NCBI RefSeq assembly: GCF_050436995.1
Contig: NC_134754.1
Span: forward strand, 985,001 to 1,049,000
Length of the DNA: 64,000 bases
Origin: Anticarsia gemmatalis
Taxonomy: Eukaryota > Arthropoda > Insecta > Lepidoptera > Erebidae
Direction of reading: 5' to 3'
Below are positions 43,457 through 53,270 of this stretch, piece after piece (the stretch's first letter is position 1; every line of letters begins with the position of its first letter). Both the position numbers and the translations under genes were made by a program. The notes below the pieces were generated by a model. The model had not been told where the DNA came from. It saw only the letters and a program-made list of their open reading frames with translations, and did not search any database.

Positions 43457-43651
43457 TATGTGTATTAGAAACTTGTTTGGTAGTTTTCTTATAGTTTATT
43501 TGACAATTGAAGGAATATTACCTCTAACAATTCAATAAACCTTCATAATGGTCTCAAGACCTTTTAGTTACCGGAAAAAAAAAATATTTGTCCGCGGTGA
43601 GACAAGTGAGATAAATTTACATTAGACAAAAAAAAGGATATCTGACAGTTG

Positions 43652-43840
43652 CTTACTATTATTATAAATGCAAAAATCTGTTTATCTGACTGTCTGTTAC
43701 GTTTTCGTAATAAAACCGTTAATGAAATATAGCATGAAGACATAACTGAAGAGATAGGTTATATTCGATGCTAGGCATCGAATATAACCTAGCAAGCTCA
43801 AAATAGCATAAAACAGGCGGAGCCGCCCGAGTCTGCTAGT
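43652..43840 (+). mobile_element. Helitron-like repeat with internal palindrome
   Basis: It begins TTACTATTATTATAAATGCA with a CTGTTTATCTGACTGTCTGT stretch and ends GGCGGAGCCGCCCGAGTCTG then CTAGT. A CTAG end with a preceding GC-rich hairpin (GGCGGAGCCGCC) fits a Helitron terminus. The family differs from Lep1. A perfect palindrome lies inside it at 43755-43791. Confidence 0.5.
43755..43791. repeat. Perfect inverted repeat, 17-bp arms, 3-nt loop
   Basis: Left arm TAGGTTATATTCGATGC, loop TAG, right arm its exact reverse complement. The sequence would form a tight cruciform or hairpin. It is the first of a cluster continuing at 45452-46542. Confidence 0.9.
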
Positions 43841-45451
43841 ATTATAATAAATGCTGGGAATTTCTATGTAAAATAATGTGTCGATGCAGTTGGCTGCGTA
43901 TTTTCGCCACAAAATGATACAACAAATGGTGTGGTTACTGTGGTCTGCGGTTAGGCTTATATTGAGCCTCATTTTACACATTATTCTGTTAAAATCTATA
44001 CATAGTAAAGTACTTACTATAATTTACCGAATTCCGTAACTAAAATTAGCTGCCATTATTATTAACGCACTAGTTAATGAGTTATTTAATTCACATGCAA
44101 ATATCGCAAACTATTTACAAGTATTCGAATGTCGTAATATTTTTGATTTGCTACCTTTTGAACATCTATTGTTTGTGAAAAGAAACGGTAAGAAACTCAC
44201 GGCTTACTCTTTTTAATTGTCATTGTAGCTATAAGTTTGAACAACTGTAGGCTGTACTATTTTCACACAAAAATTACCCGACAGATTTTATAAAACTGTA
44301 CAATACAGTCTTCTTATACATTAAGGATAAATCATGAGCTTATGGATTATGAACATACATAGATTCTAGTACAATAACTATCCATAATCATCATATTAAT
44401 AATCTATCTTATAATATTGCAGTCTAATGACCCTAATTTAAACCTATAGTTAAACTATCAGAAAGATATCAAAGTGTCCCGATGACCGTGAGATAAGGTT
44501 TCAATTAAGACCCTCGATTAGAATGGTACCATCAATGAAGGTTCTATCGCATTAGTAAGGTAATGTTATGTGATATTAGATTCTGAAGCGAGAGTTTCAT
44601 TGCAATGACCTTGAACGGTATTATAATAAGAATTAAATTTAATTGACTTTAATTGACTGTACTTGTTATTAGACAACTGACATTTACATAAACATATTTT
44701 ATAATTTTGGATATATTAAGTATGATTATGTGCACAAATCTTTCGAAATATTTAGCAACCTTACTAAACCGGTGCCCCATGTTGCATATTTTTGCTCAAT
44801 TGAATTGATCCATGAATTGAATTAGAGAGCTCAATTTATCATTCACATAGTAATTGTAGTGAAGCAGACAATATTACACCTTTATTTGTACTACATAATA
44901 CTAACTCATTATCCACGTCTATCTCTACGAAGAAAATTCTTAATAAAACCAGCATATTTAAAACAATATTTCTTTACAAATAACGTCACAACAGGTTCTT
45001 GTAAAGCTCTCATACTTTATTGTATTATCCAAGGACAAAGTCTTTGACTTTCTTTCCTTGACCACTTGTACATTTTTATTCACCTCCCTCCCTCTCTCAA
45101 CTAAGTCCATTTAACTAAGTTATTAAAACTTGTCGCACTTAAGATTTTCTCTTAATTAAAATTATGGCGTTGGGTGAAGCTAGTCAACTTCTAATATTGA
45201 TGTGGTGTAAGGTGTAAGAAAGTGTCGTTAAAGATTTATAAGACTTAACGTTTTTTAACTTTTGCGACTAGTACACATGATATTATAGATACACAAGGTA
45301 TCCTAACCTTTAATTTTCAATCGCGTTTACGACCACTTGCATTATAGTATGATAAGACTTACTTTGTATTAAAAACTTACGCCATATTTTTAGTTAAAGT
45401 TAGTTGAAATAAATAATGACATTGTGTGTTTATTTTAAAGTTAAGCGATTA

Positions 45452-45505
45452 AGATAGAAAAAGAGTAAGCATAAGCACCTGTTTATGCTTACTCTTTTTC
45501 TATCT
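45452..45505. repeat. Perfect inverted repeat, 23-bp arms, 8-nt loop
   Basis: The left arm runs from 45452 to 45474 (starting AGATAGAAAAAGAGTAAG), the loop is GCACCTGT, and the right arm (45483-45505) is an exact reverse complement. It overlaps the next palindrome and shares its TCTATCT end. Confidence 0.9.
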
Positions 45506-45527
45506 AGGCAGGTGCCTAGATAGAAAA
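45496..45527. repeat. Perfect inverted repeat, 15-bp arms, 2-nt loop
   Basis: Left arm TTTTCTATCTAGGCA, loop GG, right arm its exact reverse complement. Its centre (GCAGGTGC) contains the reverse complement of the GCACCTG loop of the preceding hairpin, so the two are parts of one compound rearrangement. Confidence 0.9.
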
Positions 45528-45580
45528 TTTAAAAAAAAACAGGATTTATACTTCGTTGAAGAATTTATTATACGTGATAA

Positions 45581-45626
45581 TAGAGTTTTTGGTCTGTCTA
45601 TGCACATAGACAGACCAAAAACTCTA
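45581..45626. repeat. Perfect inverted repeat, 22-bp arms, 2-nt loop
   Basis: The left arm is 45581-45602 (starting TAGAGTTTTTGGTCTG), the loop is CA, and the right arm (45605-45626) is its exact reverse complement. It lies 53 bp after the preceding palindrome. Confidence 0.92.
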
Positions 45627-45654
45627 GTTCACATTCAATACTTAGGAATATAAG

Positions 45655-45755
45655 ATCACGCCATTTTCACATAGTGGTAGGCAGAGACCAGAGAACTCCA
45701 CTGGGTACGATTCATAAAACTTCCTTCCCTTCATTCATTTCCATACATAAAAATA
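45655..45755 (+). repeat. Dispersed repeat family R, partial copy
   Basis: GATCACGCCATTTTCACATAG, GGTAGGCAGAGACCAGAG and GGTACGATTCATAAAACTTC follow the order of family R at 15455 and 52855, stopping at TTCATTTCCATACAT. Confidence 0.5.
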
Positions 45756-45770
45756 TTAATGTAAACTACA

Positions 45771-45946
45771 CGTAGCGCAATTTTGTACAGTCGGTACTAT
45801 TGAGTCCCCGAGAGTTTGACATAATTAGTGTAATGCCAAAATAGTTCCCACGGCGCCTGTTAGAGGCGCTGATTAAATTTTCATACAAAATTTCTCGATA
45901 GCTAGCCAGTTGTGGGTAGTCGATAGATGGTAGAGAAACGCGATTC
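45771..45946. mobile_element. MITE family M, copy 7
   Basis: Starts CGTAGCGCAATTTTGTACAG and ends GATGGTAGAGAAACGCG. Inside are GTTAGAGGCGCTGATTAAAT and TCGATAGCTAGCCAGTTG. Confidence 0.75.
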
Positions 45947-46346
45947 ACATTCTTATGTGCTCTATCCAACAGTAGACACTTGTTAAAAGTCGGTTAGGAA
46001 ACATGTTTAATACAGTATGTTTTGAATCGCTATCTCTCATAACTTAACCCAATTTTTATGCAAAAATATAAGGAGCGACCATTCAGGTAGCTTTGAACTT
46101 TGCCATTGAGGGAAGTTTGCTCTAATTAATTTTGATCTTCTTAGATTGGCCTGATTACCACATTGACTAGCTCATTACTTAACGTTGTGAAGGAAAGTTG
46201 GAAACTGCAGGATATTAAACGATTTATGGTTTCTTTGAAAAATTTAAAGTGTGTAATATAGTGTTGCAGATTGTTATGAAATTTGGATGCGATCTCTATT
46301 CTCTACTAATAAATTAATAATTTTGGTATAGAATGTAAGCTTAGAA

Positions 46347-46405
46347 TGCAAGCCATATATGGACGCTTTATTTAATTTACTATTGAGTTTAATGTTATTT
46401 TTTTA
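46347..46405. repeat. 59-bp inverted repeat, left arm
   Basis: The arm starts TGCAAGCCATATATGGACG and ends with a T run and A. The right arm at 46484-46542 is an exact reverse complement by my reading, and the spacer is 78 nt. Confidence 0.9.
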
Positions 46406-46483
46406 TTAATTTTATTAAAAAACTATTCGAGTTTTTTACTGATACAATAAAATACAGTCAAAGTCAATAGAAAAATGGATGTT

Positions 46484-46542
46484 TAAAAAAATAACATTAA
46501 ACTCAATAGTAAATTAAATAAAGCGTCCATATATGGCTTGCA
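46484..46542. repeat. 59-bp inverted repeat, right arm
   Basis: Exact reverse complement of 46347-46405, ending GTCCATATATGGCTTGCA. The spacer (46406-46483) contains its own small hairpin, AAAAAACT-ATTCG-AGTTTTTT. Confidence 0.9.
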
Positions 46543-49500
46543 GGCAGACAAAAAATGATTTTTAAATCGTACCTATATGAATTGTCAGAGATTATTCTCT
46601 ACACTCAAAATGAGAAATATCTATTTACATAAATAGAATGAAGTATATTAAACTCTTCATATACACATTTAGTCGCAAGTAAGTAAATAAATAAAGCAAC
46701 TCTCACTGAACACACAGCCGACCTTTGCTCGCAAAAACTGACTATTTGTCTAGAAAGTTCCTAAGAGATTTGACGTGGAACTCCCAAGTAAGTTGGCAGA
46801 CTTCATATTTAATACGTAGAAACTGTGTCAGTGGCATTACATAGAGTATGTTTCTTGGTACATTGAATTTTGGACGTTCCTTCTGAATTTGGTACTATGA
46901 AAAATGAAAAATAAGGCTTTGAATCTTAAATTATTGTATGGTTATGGACTTAGCCTTTTTTAAGGTTTATTTATAGACTCATGACCACAATCGTTATTTA
47001 TTGACTGTTCTTAATCTAATACTTCAAATGATTCCCAAGATTTCCTTTTTGTAAATAAGAATATCACCATTATTAATGTAGTTTTTCTCTTCGATCTAAA
47101 CTTTTTTCCACACTGAATCATCATCTGTGGTTACTTAACCACAATCTCTTTTCTTTCATACTGAAAATTAGATTGAAATATCAGTTATAGGGTATATCTA
47201 CATAAAACCAGGCCAGACTCTAAAAATGTTGAGTATATAAAACACTTACATTATTAATTTTGATATTATTAGTTATCGAGTTTCCTGTACGGCTCCCCGT
47301 GGTTACCTGAAATAATATTATCTACGTCATGCTGAGAATCCATCCTTGACACAGTATTTATCAGAGTTTCAGGTACTAAAAATAAAATACTGTGATATAT
47401 ACATATTACGTTAAAAACCGAAAGTCTCACTTGGTAAAACTTGTTTCTTCTATTAGGGCTGTCTTACTTGAAACGAACGAAACTATGCGGACTTATTTAT
47501 TGACGAATAAATTGTCATTTTAATCGTTACCGTTTTCATTATTATATTATAGAGGTATTTTATTTACAGGTTTTTTATAATTGTAATGTCCATCCAAAAT
47601 GTGTTTTTTTTTTATTTTAGTACGTGTTTAAAAAAAGATTTGAGAAAGGGAATGTTGTAAATATTTTTAGTACAATTTATCTATTGACAGGTACCGTTTT
47701 GACAAGATCAAAACAGAGTGATAATTTAACAGAAAATACGATTTAAAACAAAAATATTATAATAATACATTTAATAAGTCAACAGTCATCCATCACTTAA
47801 CAAAATACCAGCAAATATAATTCCGAGTGGCGTCCATTTTGTTAAAATTTGATATTTTCCAGTGAATATTTCCTGGCGTACATTTTATTCTCGTTAATGA
47901 GGCTGCAGTATCGGTTACCATCGATCCGTGGGCTTCCCGCGTCGGGTAACGACGTAAATGTCTGCCATGGGTTATTTATGACTTCGCTTTATATAGATAC
48001 ATGTATGTAGTATGAGACAGTATTCATTTATGTTTTATTACTTCGCAATTACAAAAAAATCATCCAATAAACAACATTTTTTAAACATATAACTAAGTGT
48101 GTTTTTATATGGTAAACAAACCTATGACATTCAGAAAAACTTTAAACCTGGCTTCGTTACTATAATTTGTTTTTTAAACCTGATAATTTTCTAGCGATGT
48201 TTGATTCGCAAGAAATCAATGCATTATTACTGTAGACTGATTGCAAGCCGGTAAAAGAGCATAAAAAATTTTTGGCCACAGTAACTACAACACTTACAGG
48301 CAGCCTGTACCTTGTTTAGAAAAGCAAGTGACACAAACACTCTGCCACTAAAAGCACAATATAAACGCGCAATACTCTTTTTAGGTTACGTTACCCTTTG
48401 AACAAAACACGCCAACATTTTCAAAGCAAAATTCTGACCTAAAAATCACATTAGCCGATAAAGTGGGCGTAAACGGCTCTACCGTGCATCAAAGGGTTGC
48501 AAATAAAAGTAAATGCACCGTCGCCGGGAACCGAACCAGGGCCCGCGCTCCGGTGCATTACCGCGCTATACGTAATTGCATTTTGGCATGACGCGCGCTG
48601 CAAGCGCTGTGTGTGTTTGGCCATGAAATCAGCGGAGGAATAAATAAGGTTTTTTTTTAGTTCTTATAATAAATCGTCATAAATCATTATGTGCATTTGA
48701 TTGACCAAATCCGTGTTAAAGTATTGTAGGCGTTTAAATTATACATGCAACAAATATCATGTGTAATTCACGGATAAACAAAATAAAAACATATTGAAAA
48801 ACCTAAGATTTTTTTATGTTATTCACACTTATAATTCTTTAAACCTATATCCCCGAATATTTTTCAAAGAATTTAGGCTTAAAGAAATAACAAAAATGCA
48901 AATAAAACCCAATAAAGATATACCAAAATTATAACAATTCTTCGTGGTATAAGAGAAAAAATATTACACTAAACCGCAGTTTTAATAGCCCGTACCTAAT
49001 TGCGATCGTAGTGTGCACCTTTATTGTCGCTAAGTACACTAGTGTCGCTCAAACTAGTTTTATTGCAGCTCGGTACTGGCACAAATTAAATTTGTTTGTG
49101 CATTTGTATGTAACATTAACAGAAAGGGCTTGTTATATTAAGATGTGCTGTGCTGAACATAGCTAAGCAAGCCTTTTAGTTCATGTCTTTAAAAAGCTAT
49201 ACCAAAATGTCTGCCTTCCATTAACGAAATGTACCTTGGTTTGCATATGGCTCCACTCAACAATACGATTGATCTCATACTTGTTTAACTCAAAAATTGA
49301 AATATAAAATATATACTTGTGTGCAGCAGTTTGCTCGTCAGTCACATAAGAGTCCCCTTTGCTCTAAAAAAAATAAATATCTTAATTGATTACTCGCAGA
49401 AAGATAAAAATTGGATTGAGAGAATATTGACAAATCAACATGCTTTAAGCAAAGGGTCAAAGTTCAGCGAGTTAGCAAAATGGAATAAAGCACAGCACAG

Positions 49501-50227
49501 CTCGATGCTACTAAGCCACGCTATTTAGTAACAGTTCTGTGCCAAAGGATTGTTAGAGAAATGTGGTCCCACGTTGGGCGCCAATATTTTGATAGTTTCA
49601 TTATTATTTGGATTTAGTGCTTGTAATTTCAATTACATTACAATATATATATAAAAGAGAATGCGAAATAAATAGGTCATAAACCTGTGAAAATTTGAAA
49701 CCAGAAATTGTTTGTTATTATAATTTTTTAACAAAAATCGATTATTTGGCCTCCACGCGCACACTGAGTGGGATTTCTTTGAATTGATGTTATTAAATGT
49801 TGAATGCACGTTACAAAGGTTTATCAAGTTCTTCACATCTATAAGATCTTAAGATCCTTTCAAGATGTTCTCAAGTCCTTGCACTCACTGTCCCTGAATT
49901 CACTTACAATAAACTAAATGAACTCAACGTGTTATTGTTTGACTGCACTAAGTTTAAGGCTAATGTTACTTTCATAGAAGCTGAAAGGCAAGTTTTCTAG
50001 TGAAAGGTCAAAGCACTCTTATCTTTACTGACCTTTTCTGTTCGTACTTTGTAGAGCTTTAAAATAACACTTCAATTCCTTTATAAATTATCGAATCAGT
50101 CCATCGGTATTAGTTGTCCAGACAAAAATATTTGCCTGCCTAAAAATTTGTTATTACTTTTATTCAAATTTTTGTTTTGTTATTACTTTAAAAAAAATGT
50201 TATTACTCTTTGGTACTTAAATTTATT
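46543..50227. other. Gene-free DNA with one GC-rich island
   Basis: No gene recognised. The only unusual piece is the GC-rich, non-repetitive island at 48380-48640, listed separately. A frame at 49319 is not supported. Confidence 0.4.
48380..48640. other. GC-rich unique island, possible conserved or regulatory element or tRNA-like remnant
   Basis: Within strongly AT-rich DNA, this stretch holds AAAGTGGGCGTAAACGGC, CACCGTCGCCGGGAACCG, AGGGCCCGCGCTCCGG and GGCATGACGCGCGCTGC. The minus strand has GGTTCGGTTCCCGG, near a tRNA T-arm/B box, and the arms AATGCACCG and CGGTGCATT could pair around it. A complete cloverleaf does not form, so it is either a broken tRNA-like sequence or a regulatory element. 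Confidence 0.35.
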
Positions 50228-50300
50228 AAAGGTATCCAAAGCTCCCAACCCGCACTTGGCCAGCGTGGTGGACTCTAGGCCTAACCTCTTTTTCTTTCCC
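50228..50300 (+). repeat. LINE-tail repeat, family T
   Basis: AACCCGCACTTGGCCAGCG, TGGTGGACTCTAGGCCTAAC and CTGGCCCAGCAGAATGCC. It shares the CTCTAGGCCTAA variant with the next copy, so the two belong to one subfamily. Confidence 0.6.
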
Positions 50301-50499
50301 TGGCCCAGCAGAATGCCAGGTTCATGGTTAAAAAAGTTTCTTTCTATGCTCCAAAAGTTCAAGTACTTTCTCATCTCACTCTCTTTCCTCTTTTAAACAC
50401 CTTCACAACAATCTCTGCATCGCCCTAAGGTAGACTGGCAGAAAATGCTCCTGGCATTAAGTCCGCCTTTACACAGCTCTGTATATAAAGTTTAAAATA

Positions 50500-50580
50500 A
50501 AAACCCGCACTTGGCCAGCGTGGTGGACTCTAGGCCTAAGCTCTCTCTTTCCCTGGCCCAGCAGTGGGACAGTAATAGGT
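50500..50580 (+). repeat. LINE-tail repeat, family T, adjacent copy
   Basis: AACCCGCACTTGGCCAGCG, GGACTCTAGGCCTAAGC, CCCAGCAGTGGGACAGTAAT and AGGTAAAAA. Same subfamily as 50228, about 275 bp away in the same orientation. Confidence 0.65.
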
Positions 50581-51044
50581 AAAAACAAATGTTTATTTCT
50601 TTCAAAAGTTATATTTTTCACACATATAACTGTAACTTTAACGATAAATGCATCAGTACCGTTGTCGTGTCTTCCGGCTCTTCGCCAGTCGCTCAGAATG
50701 TAGGTCGCTTGACAAAACGACGCTCTTCCTAAGTGACTGGCCACTTAGTGCTTGTGTCGTTACTGTGTTGTATAGATATATTTTAACATGTAATGGGTTT
50801 AGGATTGATTACCTCTAGATACTCGATTGTAACTGTCTCTGTAGTCTAGAAATCTATACGACTGCTGACTACTAGGTCTTGGGTTTTCATGGGATTCACT
50901 TGTCGGGCTAAGTGCAATTAGTATTTTCTAATTTATATTAGGATATTTTCAATAGTTGCTGTTTGATATTGTGTAAGTATTAACAATATTAGTCCCATGT
51001 GTCAGTATCACTACCAAGTACTTAAATAAAACATTGTAGATGTC

Positions 51045-51115
51045 GAAACGCGGAAGTATTTTATATACCTTTGCCAACACCTTTGGTTACAATAGGCGTG
51101 GTGCTATGTATGCAT
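51045..51115 (+). repeat. SINE family B 3' end
   Basis: TATATACCTTTGCCAACACC and TTTGGTTACAATAGGCGTGG match the tail of 36190 (minus) and 41505. Confidence 0.45.
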
Positions 51116-52091
51116 TACTTTCAAATTACACTATTCTGTTGACCGCCTATCTAATATATTTTACTATCTAATAAAATAAAACTTTTTGAAAAACTATTAT
51201 TTAAAATTTTAGCTAAACAAAATGAACACTAAATAACGTAGCGTCTGGCGTATGTGATACAATAATCGTTACTCAATTACCAATCAGAACAATTAATAGT
51301 ACCTAAGTACATATGATTACATAAACAGTACATTACATGTTATATTGATAACGTATCAGCCACAACTCACAAATTGTAATTACGACGAACTTACAATCCA
51401 ATTAATAGGAATTGACTATCTAACATCTACGAAATTCTGTAGAACTGATACGTGGAGCTACGAATGTGCTACGTGGTGCTACGCGATGTTTGTTGCGACA
51501 CATTTTCTTTTGATTTGTTTTATTGGACGATATATTTATTTAAAGTTACTAAGGTTTCTCATTAATGATACAAAGACTTTTTGTAATCTTTAAATCTTCT
51601 GGCATTAAATATCATGCAATTATAAGAAATTTATAAAATGACGAGTGTGAATTATTAATGAGCTCATGTGCCGTTCCCTCATTCAAAAAGTATTGAAAGG
51701 ATTCGTATAAAACTTATCACTCATGTGAATAAAACAATATCATACCGACAACAAATCTTATTGAGTCATTTGAAGTAGGTGGCATAAAAAAATATGAATA
51801 AACAGTTTAAAGTAAATTTTTGTAAGAATACCTGGATTTTCATCTTCAAATAAACTAACTACAATTGAATCTATAAAGTAGTACAAATTGTAATGCTTCA
51901 CTAGTTTGGACAGACTCTCGTAACGTCTTACATCGTTAAAACTTTTACAAACTGAGGGTAAGCACTTGTGACAGTTTGTATTGAATATTTTATATTTTAT
52001 TTGTATGAGTAACTACCATTGAACCACGGGTTGGTTTCAATTTGCAAAGGAAAGAAGTTAGGTCGATTGACTTAATTTGTGTTTATTATTT
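51116..52091. other. AT-rich DNA, no gene seen
   Basis: Nothing recognised; the 82-codon frame at 51345 has no domain I can name. Confidence 0.4.
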
Positions 52092-52160
52092 CAAGGCTTA
52101 ACCCCTCCCTCATTACGGAAGGAGACCCTTGCCCAGTAGTGGGACATTAATGGGTTAAAT
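52092..52160 (+). repeat. LINE-tail repeat, family T, 3' end
   Basis: AAGGCTTAACCCCTCCCTC, ATTACGGAAGGAGACCCTTG, GCCCAGTAGTGGGACATTAA then TGGGTTAAA. A clean copy of the terminal module. Confidence 0.7.
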
Positions 52161-52854
52161 TTATTTTATTTTAATGTTATAATAACAATATTATTATAGT
52201 TATGGTCTATAGGATCACGCTTGTTTTAAAATGATGGTGTAGTCAGTAGTAAAACATACACCTTCATATCAGAATTCACGCATAATTTACTTTTAATATT
52301 GTCCATAATATCTAGAATAGGAAGTAAGTTTATCAAAAACTAAGCATTAACTTCAATTACTGCTGATCGCATGTTGATGAATATTTAAACAGTTATACAG
52401 TGTATACTGTATACACAGGCAATAATATTGGCACAAGCTTTCTTAAAATCCAAGTTAATTCTTTAAGACTTACCCCGAGGTCTTTCAGTCTAAAATAGCA
52501 CACCACCATATGCCTTACATTTCTTGGAATTACCTAATAAAATATGTAACACGTTAATACTACCTCCTCCAATCTAATATAACTTAGTAGATCGCATGTA
52601 AAACAAGATGGTATCGCGTATCGCCCACGCATTCCCTCTACACCTTCATTTACATAAAGTGAACAAATGGTTACTATGTACTCGTACTAATACTATATAG
52701 GAACTTATAGCTTATTGTTACGTAAGTGCCACTCTTGCCTTAAACTTTATATGTTAGAAAGTTTAAATGAAAACAGTTTTTCGTTAACTAACGGATTTAC
52801 TGGGTACCTTACCAGATTTTCGGCTACAATCGAAAATATTTTTTCACATACACG

Positions 52855-52992
52855 CATAAAATCACGCCTTTTACCAAAATATAACACTTGGTACGATCCT
52901 TACAAAATTCTCTAGGCTCATCCACATCCGTACATCTTGTCATACACGACCGCCGGTTTCGAGTAGGTACTGCACACTCCCATACATCCATC
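52855..52992 (+). repeat. Dispersed repeat family R, copy 3 (interrupted by SINE G)
   Basis: AAAATCACGCCTTTTACC, TTGGTACGATCCTTACAAAA, CATCCACATCCGTACATC and CTTGTCATACACGACCGCCG follow family R order. A family G SINE inserts immediately after, so this repeat is older. Confidence 0.55.
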
Positions 52993-53000
52993 CAGGCTTT

Positions 53001-53262
53001 CAGTTGTGCTCACCGGTCGGTAAACGATCTGTGGCTTAAGCAACCGTTGGCGCGGTCATTCTATAAGTCCGCATTGTGGTGTTTGAACTGGGTGTCTCCA
53101 TGCTTCTGAGGGTACGTAAAAAGTTAATTATTTAAAAAGTCGATCCCGGTTGTTGTCAATTAAGATAACAGTCGTTAAGCCATGTCAAAGGTCTTTCGGG
53201 CGGCTTGAACAACTTTAACACTAGGTAGACCACTAACCATACAATTGATAGATAGATACATT
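53001..53262 (+). mobile_element. SINE-like repeat, family G, copy 4, with 8-bp TSD
   Basis: It is flanked by CAGGCTTT at 52993-53000 and 53263-53270. It starts CAGTTGTGCTCACCGG and ends in GATAGATAGATACATT. The full module order of the family is present, including CGGTAAACGATCTGTGG, GTGGTGTTTGAACTGGG and AAGATAACAGTCGTTAAGCC. With copy 3, it defines the element ends and the GATA tail. Confidence 0.85.
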
Positions 53263-53270
53263 CAGGCTTT

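Noticed and set aside
48515..48590. Possible tRNA gene on the minus strand
   Set aside because: The T-arm has a mismatch, no D-arm or anticodon arm fits, and the acceptor stem cannot be placed.
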